Below, piece by piece: positions 8,501 through 15,975 of a DNA stretch of 64,000 nt. The notes under the pieces are model-generated. The model ran no database searches. It was not told the DNA's origin and was given only the letters and a program-made list of their open reading frames with translations. Positions within the stretch are counted from its first letter, which is position 1; each line of letters starts with the position of its first letter. Made by a program: the position numbers and the translations under genes. Origin of the DNA: Pseudoflavonifractor phocaeensis. Lineage in GTDB: Bacteria; Bacillota; Clostridia; Oscillospirales; Oscillospiraceae. The stretch spans positions 220,988 to 284,987 of the forward strand of contig NZ_JADYUM010000001.1 in NCBI RefSeq assembly GCF_021531815.1, written 5' to 3'.

Positions 8501-9286
8501 TCACAATTCCCGCCGTTTCCATTGCTTCAGGGCAGCTGCGACACAAATGCCTGCCACAACGATTGTTAAGAAGATATAGGGAAGGTGGAAACCGTGCAGT
8601 GCTACCTCGTACACATCAAAATAACGCAATGGGGTCAGATAGTCCAGAAAATGATTACCTGTGTACTCGGCAGTAAAGGCCAACGCATAGGCAGCCAGCA
8701 TGGAAATTGTTCCTGTCCGCACCGCAGCCTTATAGGACAGGAGCACGCTGGCAAACAGCAGCCCCAGGGCAAAAAAGAGGATCTGGGTAAAGAACATTCC
8801 CATCGTTGTGTAAAGCACCGCTCCCGGCTGATCCAGACCGCCCAAAGGAAGAACAATTGTGAAATAATTGCACACGCCACTGAACAGGGCGAACACCAGC
8901 AGGTTCACTGCTGAAACGATCACCTTCGCCAGAACAATGGTTTTCCGCTTCACTGGCTTTGTGAACAGGTATTCCGATGTTCCAAATTTCTTTTCCTTTG
9001 CCACACAGGACAGTCCCAAAGACATGGCATAAGGAAACGCCAGCAGCCCCTCCCAGAAATAGATGCACACATACCAGCCGGTGGATGTCGTCAAGTCGCC
9101 TTTGACTCCAAACATAATCATGATCAGTCTCGGAAATTGGCTGACCATTGCTGCCATTTCATCCAGACTATCCTGTAGAGACAGAAGTTCAAAATAGCAG
9201 AAACCGCACAGAAGCAGCATGATTCCCAGCCAGATCAACAAAAGTTTTCTTGTTTGACGAAACTCATTTTTAATCAATGTTTTCAT
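8501..9286 (-). CDS. ABC-2 type transporter permease
   Basis: 261-aa integral membrane subunit of an ABC exporter with about six hydrophobic segments; the first is LLLIWLGIMLLLCGFCYF near residue 20. FGTSEYLFTKPVKRK in the first cytoplasmic loop is typical of ABC-2 permeases of the bacitracin/lantibiotic self-protection type. The start is ATG at 9286 with AGGAGG seven bases upstream. It is the third gene in a tetR-ATPase-permease-permease operon, 12 bp after its sister permease. Confidence 0.88.
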   Translation of the reverse strand: MKTLIKNEFRQTRKLLLIWLGIMLLLCGFCYFELLSLQDSLDEMAAMVSQFPRLIMIMFGVKGDLTTSTGWYVCIYFWEGLLAFPYAMSLGLSCVAKEKKFGTSEYLFTKPVKRKTIVLAKVIVSAVNLLVFALFSGVCNYFTIVLPLGGLDQPGAVLYTTMGMFFTQILFFALGLLFASVLLSYKAAVRTGTISMLAAYALAFTAEYTGNHFLDYLTPLRYFDVYEVALHGFHLPYIFLTIVVAGICVAAALKQWKRREL

Positions 9287-9298
9287 GTTCACACCTCC

Positions 9299-10093
9299 TT
9301 AGCTGCGGAACTGAATGTCTTTTTTCAGAAAGACACCGTAAGAAAGCACCAAAAACAAGGCAAACAGCAGCACGCACCACCCAAGATACCGGAGGTCATA
9401 GAAGCCGTTTTTGGAGATATCAGCGGCTCCGAAGAAAGAGTAGGGAGACAGAAAGCTGATAGCTCGGTTACTGACGATGTTGGAGAAGCTGGTAATACAA
9501 TACTCCACAAATACGACTAATCCGGCGGTCAGCAGCGGACTGCGGTTGCGGGAAAACAAAATTCCCACCATCATGCCCATTGCAGCGAAGAACAGCGTAA
9601 CAAGGGTCAGGGACAGGGCAATCAGGAAAAACTCTCCCCAAGGAGTTCCGGAACGGAATATTGCCATGGCGAAAAGGGAAGCCAGCAGATACCCCGTACC
9701 CACAATCGCCACGCCGACAAACACGGTCAATGCCTTTGCCCAATAAATTGCTTTCCGGGGAAAGGGCTTTGTAAACAGATATTCCGAGGTTCCTTCCGTA
9801 CATTCTCTGGTGTGAATGGAAATGCCGAAGTGCATCCCAAAAATGCCGGAGGCAATCATGAAAAAGCTGGTCAGGAACCCATAAATGCCCAGCGGAGAGG
9901 TTAGGTATTCCATCGATACGCCGACACTCCTGTAAAAGTCCGTGGTGCCCATGGTTTCAAAGAGTTCCACGGAGGCAGCATCCAGAAAGCTGTAATAAGT
10001 CGGCGTCATCAAAAAAATACACAGTGCCAAGGCGATAGCCCAGCCCAGGATATAGGTTCGATGCCTTTTCAGTTCATATTTCAAAATGACCAT
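9299..10093 (-). CDS. ABC-2 type transporter permease
   Basis: 264-aa membrane subunit, a paralogue of the downstream permease (TSEYLFTKPFPRKAI against TSEYLFTKPVKRKTI), with about six membrane spans. The two probably form a heterodimer driven by the ATPase encoded just upstream. The start is ATG at 10093, with AAGGAGG seven bases before it and only 13 bp after the ATPase stop; the open frame runs further upstream, but that part overlaps the ATPase gene out of frame. Confidence 0.88.
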   Translation of the reverse strand: MVILKYELKRHRTYILGWAIALALCIFLMTPTYYSFLDAASVELFETMGTTDFYRSVGVSMEYLTSPLGIYGFLTSFFMIASGIFGMHFGISIHTRECTEGTSEYLFTKPFPRKAIYWAKALTVFVGVAIVGTGYLLASLFAMAIFRSGTPWGEFFLIALSLTLVTLFFAAMGMMVGILFSRNRSPLLTAGLVVFVEYCITSFSNIVSNRAISFLSPYSFFGAADISKNGFYDLRYLGWCVLLFALFLVLSYGVFLKKDIQFRS

Positions 10094-10106
10094 GCCTGAC
10101 ACCTCC

Positions 10107-10994
10107 TTACGCATAGTAGTGCATGAAGATTTCCTCCAAAGAGGGCTCTTCCAAAAGCACATCGTCCAAATGCAGCAGGTGAAGCTTGTCGATGATCGCT
10201 GTGATATTGCCGTTATACATAAAGGAAACAGAGGTCTTGTCAGGACTCTCGGTGTAGTTGGCAATGCCGGGCAAGCCCCAGAAGTCACGGGGAATGGTTG
10301 TTTTGGCGGTGAGGCTGACCTTTTTATAGCCGCTTTCCCGAAGCTCTTTGATGGACTGAATGCCCACGAGCTTGCCTTCTTTTAAGATTGCCACCCGGTC
10401 ACACAGCTTCTGTACTTCGCTGAGGACATGGGATGAGAAGAAAATGGTGGTTCCCCGGCTGTTCTCCTCCTTCAGAATATCGTAGAAGGCCTGCTGGATC
10501 AGCGGGTCTAAGCCGCTGGTGGGCTCGTCCATAATCAGCAGCTTGGGCGAGGTCATGATGGCAGACACAATCCCCACCTTTTTCTTGTTACCCAGAGACA
10601 GGTCTGCGATTTTCCGGGTCAGATCCAGATTAAGGCGCTCAGAAAGCTCATACATTTTCGTTTCGCAGTCCATGCCGTACAGGTCAGCGGTGTATTGCAG
10701 CAGGTCCCGCACCTTCATGTTTTCATAATAGCTGTTCTCGCTGGGAAGGTAGCCCACATCTCTGGCAATGACACTGGCCTTGGTCTGACAGTCCAGGCCG
10801 AAAATAGAGGCGTTGCCGCCGCTGGGATGGATCAGGCCCATCAGCGTGCGGATGGTGGTGGATTTTCCTGCACCGTTGGGGCCAATGAAGCCGAAAAACT
10901 CGCCCTCATTCACCGAGAAACTGAGGTCGTTGATCCCCCGATGGGTTCCATAGTGCTTGGTCAGCTGGTTTAAGACGATTGCTTGCTCACTCAT
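10107..10994 (-). CDS. ABC transporter ATP-binding protein
   Basis: 295-aa ATPase of an ABC-2 exporter. Walker A GPNGAGKSTTIRTLMG (about 38-53), the Q-loop region, signature LSLGNKKKVGIVSA (about 133) and Walker B LLIMDEPTSGLDPL (about 155) are all present; the His switch is in FFSSHVLSEVQ. The C-terminal third resembles exporters of peptides or antibiotics. Its start overlaps the tetR stop by four bases, so both are co-translated. The substrate is unknown. Confidence 0.92.
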   Translation of the reverse strand: MSEQAIVLNQLTKHYGTHRGINDLSFSVNEGEFFGFIGPNGAGKSTTIRTLMGLIHPSGGNASIFGLDCQTKASVIARDVGYLPSENSYYENMKVRDLLQYTADLYGMDCETKMYELSERLNLDLTRKIADLSLGNKKKVGIVSAIMTSPKLLIMDEPTSGLDPLIQQAFYDILKEENSRGTTIFFSSHVLSEVQKLCDRVAILKEGKLVGIQSIKELRESGYKKVSLTAKTTIPRDFWGLPGIANYTESPDKTSVSFMYNGNITAIIDKLHLLHLDDVLLEEPSLEEIFMHYYA

Positions 10995-11608
10995 TTTTGA
11001 TACTCCTCCTTATAAAAATTTTTCCGCAGAATTGCGATGTTCTCCTCAAAATTCTCCATGACAGCCTGAAAATCGAAGGCCGCCGCCCCACGGTACCGGG
11101 CCGCATAGCCCTCAGCCATCAGAAGCAGCATTTGAAAGACCGGCTGGGCATCCTCCGGGTTTTTGAACTTCAGCGCATCATCTTCCCGAAGAACCATATC
11201 GTTTCTGAATTTGCAGACTTCCTCGGTCAGAATCACCAGCGCATCGGCTACTTCCGGAGAGGTTTCCTCCCAGACGCTGGTAATAAACTGCAAAATAAAG
11301 GGCTGGTTTTGGAAGCTCTCCATTTCCATGCGGCTGGATGCCAGGATTCTGTCGAACAAATCTGTTTGGGAATTGAGGGCTTCCTTGTCAAATATTCCCT
11401 CTATGATTTTCTTGCAGTATTCCAGTAGGTAAATGTAGAGCTGCTTTTTACTGCCGAAATACTGAAACACAGACGCTTTGGAAATGTGTGCGGCTACCGC
11501 AATATCATTGATTGAGGCTTTTTCATAACCAAACTTGCCGAAACACTGGAGCGCCGCATTGAGAATAGCCGTTCTCTTTTCTTCGGTCAGGGCCAAAAAT
11601 TTGTCCAA
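10991..11608 (-). CDS. TetR-family repressor
   Basis: 205-aa regulator with an N-terminal helix-turn-helix (about 8-55: RTAILNAALQCFGKFGYEK, then INDIAVAAHISKASVFQYFG) and a helical ligand-binding C-terminal domain. It heads the exporter operon and is read from a promoter flanked by two palindromes, so it probably represses its own operon until a transported compound binds. The ATG at 11608 follows AGGAGA. Confidence 0.9.
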   Translation of the reverse strand: MDKFLALTEEKRTAILNAALQCFGKFGYEKASINDIAVAAHISKASVFQYFGSKKQLYIYLLEYCKKIIEGIFDKEALNSQTDLFDRILASSRMEMESFQNQPFILQFITSVWEETSPEVADALVILTEEVCKFRNDMVLREDDALKFKNPEDAQPVFQMLLLMAEGYAARYRGAAAFDFQAVMENFEENIAILRKNFYKEEYQK

Positions 11609-11629
11609 TTCATTTTCTCCTTTTTACAT

Positions 11630-11680
11630 AATAACCGATTCGGTTATTTAGAGTATAGCACCAATAACCGAATCGGTCAA
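11630..11680 (-). promoter_or_regulatory. Promoter and twin operators of tetR-ABC operon
   Basis: On the minus strand TTGACC (11675-11680) and TATACT (11652-11657) are 17 bp apart. Palindrome ACCGA-A-TCGGT (11667-11677) overlaps the -35, and AATAACCGA-T-TCGGTTATT (11630-11648) covers the likely start site. Two such sites bracketing the promoter fit TetR autorepression. Confidence 0.8.
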
Positions 11681-11718
11681 GCAATAAAAATTATCATTTG
11701 AAAACAGATACTCACCTA

Positions 11719-11768
11719 AAAAGCCGTCTGTACAAGCATTTCTCATGCCCGCACAGACGGCTTGCTTT
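11719..11768 (-). terminator. Terminator of small element gene
   Basis: AAGCCGTCTGT (11721-11731) pairs with ACAGACGGCTT (11753-11763); T-rich DNA follows on the minus strand. It lies just downstream of the 81-aa gene that ends at 11780. Confidence 0.7.
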
Positions 11769-11779
11769 ATCTCTGGTAA

Positions 11780-12025
11780 TCAGTCCAAAGGGTTGTATTC
11801 CGTAACGGTTTTCAAGTATGTTTCCGGGTCACCATTGAGAATTAAATTCGCATAGGCTACCGGGTCATTGTATATCAGATAGTCAAGCTCTGACCTCTGG
11901 TACATATTGTCTGCGACCTCGTTCTCAACGGCGGTGCAGTCTATAGAAATCATGCTGCCATCAGCGAAGCAAAGCTCCACACAGGCAGTATCGATATTAA
12001 ATTCACAAGTTAATAAATCGCTCAT
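11780..12025 (-). CDS. DUF6061-like small acidic protein
   Basis: 81-aa acidic protein (CEFNIDTACVELCF, then VENEVADNMYQRSELDYLIY and a C-terminal TVTEYNPLD). Proteins with this pattern are frequent at the ends of clostridial integrative elements and are filed, as far as I recall, under DUF6061; their function is unknown. The ATG at 12025 follows GAGGAG. It is the last gene before the element's right-hand end. Confidence 0.65.
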   Translation of the reverse strand: MSDLLTCEFNIDTACVELCFADGSMISIDCTAVENEVADNMYQRSELDYLIYNDPVAYANLILNGDPETYLKTVTEYNPLD

Positions 12026-12304
12026 TTTGATTTTCTCCTCATTTTGGTATCCTATTTTCGCAAGTCTGACTCTCCAGAAATATTGGTAAATCTTTGGTAA
12101 AATTGAGAGCGAAACACAAAAAACGCTTATTTTCGGGACTTATAAGACGATTTGAGACTTTTCATCATGCCCGGTAAATCCTTCCGTGGCAGATGAAAAG
12201 TATCTTTGTCATCTTTTCCCTCTCAAATCCAATTATTCTCTGTGCCTGCGGCACGGGTCCCCGCCCTCCAGATCAACGGCGGGATAAATGAGCGGTGACC
12301 TTTT
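12026..12304. repeat. Right-hand end of left element
   Basis: No gene is seen. CAAGTCTGACTCTCC (12061-12075) matches the xis-int inverted repeat, AATATTGGTAAAT (12079-12091) matches 107-119, and GACGATTTGAGA (12146-12157) is the reverse complement of 69-80. Together they mark the region as the far end of the element that starts with int. The exact junction lies somewhere between 12091 and about 12250. Confidence 0.5.
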
Positions 12305-12349
12305 TAAAACAAAAAGTCGTCGCGAACGATATGCAGTCCGCGACGACTT
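12305..12349 (-). terminator. tRNA-Gly terminator
   Basis: AAGTCGTCGCG/CGCGACGACTT stem (12314-12324 with 12339-12349), followed on the minus strand by TTTTGTTTT. The stem begins at the last base of the tRNA's CCA end. Confidence 0.85.
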
Positions 12350-12422
12350 GGAGCAGGTGAGGGGAATCGAACCCCCGTGTTCAGCTTGGGAAGCTGACAT
12401 TCTGCCATTGAACTACACCTGC
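12349..12422 (-). tRNA. tRNA-Gly (anticodon CCC)
   Basis: Cloverleaf on the minus strand: acceptor GCAGGTG/CACCTGC, anticodon stem TCAGC/GCTGA with loop TTCCCAA, T-arm GGGGGTTCGATTCCCC, and an encoded CCA end. The loop puts CCC at positions 34-36, a glycine anticodon reading GGG. Confidence 0.92.
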
Positions 12423-12532
12423 ATGGGAAATCAGCTTTTATACTATACCATAACCGCAGCCGCTTTGCAAGGGGAAAAATGGGAGAAATTTGTGGTTCCT
12501 CCCCTCTTCCCGTCTTTTATCACCGCGCATAC

Positions 12533-12561
12533 TTGACAGGGGATACAGCCTATACTATAAT
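12533..12561 (+). promoter_or_regulatory. Consensus sigma-A promoter of dfx
   Basis: TTGACA (12533-12538) and TATAAT (12556-12561) are separated by 17 bp: an exact consensus promoter, implying high, mainly constitutive expression of the superoxide reductase gene 35 bp downstream. Confidence 0.9.
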
Positions 12562-12595
12562 GGAGAAAAAATTAATAATGGAAGGAGTTACCATT

Positions 12596-12964
12596 ATGAA
12601 ATTCTATCGTTGTGACCACTGCGGCAACATCGTCACCTTCCTGCACGCCGCCGGCGTTCCGGTCATGTGCTGCGGGCAGAAGATGACCGAGCTGGTGCCC
12701 GGCACCACTGACGCCGCGCTGGAAAAGCATGTCCCCGCCGTGGAAGTCAAGGGCGGCAAGGTCTATGTTCAGGTAGGCGCCGTGGAGCATCCCATGCTGC
12801 CGGAACACTACATCCAGTGGATCGCACTGGAGACCAACCTGGGCAGCCAGATCCGCTATCTGCAGCCCGGCCAGCCCCCCAAAGCCGAATTCCTTCTGGC
12901 AGAGGGCGAGGAGTTGGTGGCGGTCTATGAGTACTGCAATCTGCACGGCCTCTGGAAATCTTAA
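12596..12964 (+). CDS. dfx: Desulfoferrodoxin (superoxide reductase)
   Basis: Reduces superoxide to hydrogen peroxide without making oxygen, the usual defence of strict anaerobes. The 122-aa protein has an N-terminal desulforedoxin iron site (YRCDHCGNI, then PVMCCGQKM) and the catalytic domain with histidines in EKHVPAV, VEHPMLPEHYIQWI and the C-terminal CNLHGLW, the Fe(His)4Cys ligands. The ATG at 12596 follows GGAAGGAG. It is monocistronic: consensus promoter upstream, terminator downstream. Confidence 0.95.
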   Translation: MKFYRCDHCGNIVTFLHAAGVPVMCCGQKMTELVPGTTDAALEKHVPAVEVKGGKVYVQVGAVEHPMLPEHYIQWIALETNLGSQIRYLQPGQPPKAEFLLAEGEELVAVYEYCNLHGLWKS

Positions 12965-12989
12965 GCTATCAACATCCATTTGTCTCAAC

Positions 12990-13030
12990 ATCCCGTCCGC
13001 GCAAAGGCGCGGGCGGGATTTCCTTTTCCG
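12990..13030 (+). terminator. Terminator of dfx
   Basis: Stem CCCGTCCGCGC/GCGCGGGCGGG around AAAG, then ATTTCCTTTT, 25 bp after the dfx stop. Confidence 0.85.
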
Positions 13031-13053
13031 CAACAGGTCCGCTCCCCCCAAAA

Positions 13054-13119
13054 TTTTCGACGCGGCCTCCCTTTTTTCGACCGTTTTCGACCTGCCTTTC
13101 TGATATACTGTGAGAGAAA
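13054..13119 (+). promoter_or_regulatory. Extended -10 promoter with phased TTTTCGAC repeats
   Basis: TTTTCGAC occurs at 13054-13061, 13074-13081 and 13084-13091, spaced 20 and 10 bp, so all on one face of the helix. TG-A-TATACT (13111-13119) is an extended -10, with no good -35. The repeats sit where an activator or the downstream XRE protein itself could bind. Confidence 0.6.
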
Positions 13120-13132
13120 GGAGGACGCATCC

Positions 13133-13507
13133 ATGGGAGCATCTGACAATCTGTCCAGCAACCTGCTCCTGCTGCGCCGGAGCCGCCGGTTGTCACAAGC
13201 CAGCTTCGCACAGGAACTTGGCATCTCCAAATCCACTCTGCAGGAGATCGAACAGGGCCACGGCCCTACACTGGACACACTGGAATGTATTTCCACCCGC
13301 CTGTCTATCCCCGCCTGTGTGCTGATTGCCGACGCTCCTGTCTCCTACCAGGCCAACTTCCTGCTCCGTTTTCTGCACGGGAGCCACTGGCTTCAGGAAT
13401 GGTCCGATGAGGATCTGGAGCTCCTTTGGGGGCTAAGCAGTCAGCTTATGGACCTGCTGCGGAAATACCTCAGGAACCATCCCTCAGCCACTTTTGACAA
13501 AAAATAA
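13133..13507 (+). CDS. XRE-family HTH regulator
   Basis: 124-aa protein with a Cro/C1 helix-turn-helix at residues 8-62 (LLRRSRRLSQASFAQELGIS, then KSTLQEIEQGHGPTLDTLE) and a 50-residue helical tail rich in Trp and Leu. The ATG at 13133 follows AAAGGAGG. It is a chromosomal single-gene unit between dfx and the lipid gene plsX. The phased repeats upstream make autoregulation likely. Its targets are unknown. Confidence 0.82.
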   Translation: MGASDNLSSNLLLLRRSRRLSQASFAQELGISKSTLQEIEQGHGPTLDTLECISTRLSIPACVLIADAPVSYQANFLLRFLHGSHWLQEWSDEDLELLWGLSSQLMDLLRKYLRNHPSATFDKK

Positions 13508-13536
13508 CAGGGAGCAAACCGCTCCCTGTTATTTTT
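13506..13536. terminator. Terminator between XRE gene and plsX
   Basis: AACAGGGAGC (13506-13515) and GCTCCCTGTT (13521-13530), with ATTTTT after and AAAA before: works for the rightward regulator and partly for the convergent plsX, which ends at 13535. Confidence 0.8.
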
Positions 13537-14572
13537 ATCCCTCTGTTTTTGACGGGGCGTCCAGCCGCATGACGTCAACATTCTCCGCAATGCTTTCAAT
13601 GATCCCGGAGGACACATACTGGCGGGCCTGGCGGATGGCGTTCTTGATGGCGTAGGCGTCAGAAGAACCGTGGGCCTTGATGACAGGCTTGGAGATCCCC
13701 ACCAAGGCAGTACCTCCCACCTCGCTGGAGCTCATCAGTTTCTTCAGCCGCTTCAATCCGCCGGATACCATCACGGCGGCCAGCTTTGTAATCAGATTCT
13801 TCTTGAAAATTCCCTTCAGCTCCCGGACCAGGTAGAGGCCGGTGCCCTCCATGGTTTTCAGGAAGATGTTTCCGGAGTAACCGTCGCACACGATCACGTC
13901 CACCGCGCCCTCGACAGCCTCCCGCGCCTCCACATTGCCCACAAAATTGATGCGGCCCGCCTCCCCCGCTGCCTTGAGCATGGGGTAAACAGTGGTCTGG
14001 AGGCTGGTGCCCTTGGAGGGTTCCACGCCGATATTCAGCAGCCCCACCTTGGGCTCCGGACGGCCCAGGACATGCTCAGCGTAATAGGACCCCATGTAGG
14101 CGAACTGAAGCAGGTACTCCGGAGGGCACTCGGCGTTGGCGCCGCAGTCGATGAGGACGGCGCCGCCGTTGCCCGTGGGCACCACCGGGGCCAGAGCCGC
14201 CCGGCGGATGCCCCGGATACGCTTGACCACCAGCGTCGCCCCGGACAGCAGGGCGCCGGTGGAACCGGCGGAGACAAAGGCGTCTCCCGCTCCGCTTTTC
14301 AGCAGGTTCAGGCCGATGGTCAGCGAGGAGTCCTTCTTCTCCCGGAACGCGGTGGCCGGATTGTCGCACATCTCCACCACCTCGCTGGCATGGGCGATCT
14401 CCACGCCGGCGGGCAGATCCTTGATGCCGTTATCCTCCAGCACCTTCAAAATTTCCTCTCCGCGGCCCACCAGGGTGATGTCAACACCATACTCCGCGTT
14501 GGCCTGGATGGCTCCCATCACGGGGGCCTGGGGGGCGTTGTCACCGCCCATGGCGTCTACGATGATCTTCAT
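13535..14572 (-). CDS. plsX: Phosphate acyltransferase PlsX
   Basis: Converts acyl-ACP and phosphate to acyl-phosphate, the acyl donor for PlsY in phospholipid synthesis. The 345-aa protein has the family opening MKIIVDAMGGDNAPQA, the FVSAGSTGALLSG and VLIDCGAN segments and NIGVEPSKGT, and is full length. ATG at 14572 follows GGAAGGA. It sits 34 bp after trmFO, as the last gene of the dprA-topA-trmFO-plsX series. Confidence 0.96.
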   Translation of the reverse strand: MKIIVDAMGGDNAPQAPVMGAIQANAEYGVDITLVGRGEEILKVLEDNGIKDLPAGVEIAHASEVVEMCDNPATAFREKKDSSLTIGLNLLKSGAGDAFVSAGSTGALLSGATLVVKRIRGIRRAALAPVVPTGNGGAVLIDCGANAECPPEYLLQFAYMGSYYAEHVLGRPEPKVGLLNIGVEPSKGTSLQTTVYPMLKAAGEAGRINFVGNVEAREAVEGAVDVIVCDGYSGNIFLKTMEGTGLYLVRELKGIFKKNLITKLAAVMVSGGLKRLKKLMSSSEVGGTALVGISKPVIKAHGSSDAYAIKNAIRQARQYVSSGIIESIAENVDVMRLDAPSKTEG

Positions 14573-14606
14573 AAGTATCCTTCCTTCCGGTTCCCGTCGC
14601 CAAACG

Positions 14607-15911
14607 TTACGTCAAATCCAATTCCGCAAGCTTCTCCAGGGCCCGCCTGGAGATCTCGGCGTTCTTATTTCTCTTTCCCTTGACCCGGTAGCCCAACTGG
14701 GGGATCAGGCCGAAATTCACATTCATCGGTTGAAAGTTTACCACACTTTGGTCGCTGATGTAAAGGGCCATGGCCCCCATGGCGGTCTCCCGGGGGAAAT
14801 CGATGGGGGGCTTCCCCTCCAGGCGGCGGGCCAGTTCCAAGGCGGTGAGGCAGCCCGAGGCGGTGGACTCCACATAGCCCTCCACACCGGTGATCTGCCC
14901 GGCGAACATGAGACGCTCCTGTCCCCGGACCCGGTAGTAGCGGTCCAGCAGACGGGGGGAATCCAGGAAGGTGTTCCGGTGCATCACCCCGTAGCGCACA
15001 TACTCGGCGTTTTTCAGGGCGGGGATCATGGAGAACACCCGCTTCTGCTCAGGCCAGCGCAGGTGGGTCTGGAAGCCCACGATGTTGTAGATGGAACCCT
15101 GGGCGTTGTCCTTCCGGAGCTGCACCACGGCAAAGGGCTCCTTCCCCGTCTTGGGGTCCTTCAGGCCCACCGGCTTCAGGGGGCCGTAGCACAGGGTGTC
15201 CCGGCCCCGGCGGGCCATGACCTCCACGGGCATACAGCCCTCAAAGACTCCGGCGTCCTCAAAGCCGTGGACCTCCGCCTCCTGGGCGGTGGTCAGCGCC
15301 TCCCAGAAGGCCTGGTACTCCTCCTCGGTCAAGGGGCAGTTGATATAGTCCGGGGTACCCCGGTCATACCGGGAGGCAAACCAGGCGCTGTCCATATCGA
15401 TGCTCTCGAAGGTGACCAAGGGGGCTGCCGCGTCAAAAAAGTTCAGGTACCTGCTGTCGGGAAACAGGCCGGAAATGGCCTCCGACAGGGCCTCGGAGGT
15501 CAGGGGGCCGGTGGCGAAGATCACATTTCCCTCGGAAGGGATCTGGGTGACCTCCCCCTCCACCACGGTGATGTTGGGGTGGCTGCGGATCTTTTCGGTG
15601 ATGGCGGCGGCAAAGGCGTAGCGGTCCACCGCCAGAGCTCCCCCCGCCTCCACCCGGTGGGCGTCGGCGCAGGCCATAATGAGGGAGTTACAGCGGCGCA
15701 ACTCCTCCTTCAGCAGGCCCACCGCGTTTTCCAACTGGTCGGAGCGCAGGGAGTTGGAACACACCAGCTCCCCAAAATACTCGCTGTGGTGGGCGGGGGA
15801 CATTTTCTGGGGCTTCATCTCCCGCAGCTCCACAGGGATGCCCCGCTGGGCCAGCTGCCAGGCGGCCTCACTGCCCGCCAGACCGGCACCGATCACAATC
15901 ACAGGTTCCAT
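14607..15911 (-). CDS. trmFO: tRNA uracil-54 methyltransferase TrmFO
   Basis: Folate- and FAD-dependent enzyme that makes ribothymidine at tRNA position 54. The 434-aa protein begins with the FAD-binding VIVIGAGLAGSEAAWQLA and carries the family motifs CSNSLRSDQLENAVGLLKEE (Cys about 51), LNFFDAAAPLV and the C-terminal GQITGVEGYVES. ATG at 15911 follows AGGAGG. The next gene upstream is topA, the common topA-trmFO order in Firmicutes. Confidence 0.96.
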   Translation of the reverse strand: MEPVIVIGAGLAGSEAAWQLAQRGIPVELREMKPQKMSPAHHSEYFGELVCSNSLRSDQLENAVGLLKEELRRCNSLIMACADAHRVEAGGALAVDRYAFAAAITEKIRSHPNITVVEGEVTQIPSEGNVIFATGPLTSEALSEAISGLFPDSRYLNFFDAAAPLVTFESIDMDSAWFASRYDRGTPDYINCPLTEEEYQAFWEALTTAQEAEVHGFEDAGVFEGCMPVEVMARRGRDTLCYGPLKPVGLKDPKTGKEPFAVVQLRKDNAQGSIYNIVGFQTHLRWPEQKRVFSMIPALKNAEYVRYGVMHRNTFLDSPRLLDRYYRVRGQERLMFAGQITGVEGYVESTASGCLTALELARRLEGKPPIDFPRETAMGAMALYISDQSVVNFQPMNVNFGLIPQLGYRVKGKRNKNAEISRRALEKLAELDLT

Positions 15912-15975
15912 GGGTTCCTCCTATCTCAGCCCTCCCCTGAGGGAAGGCTCTTTACAACCGCCCCTAGGGGCGGCG

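Noticed and set aside
12349..12422. tRNA-Gly as the attachment site of the left element
   Set aside because: The tRNA is intact and about 200-250 bp beyond the repeats that mark the element end; no piece of its 3' end is found at 1-130.
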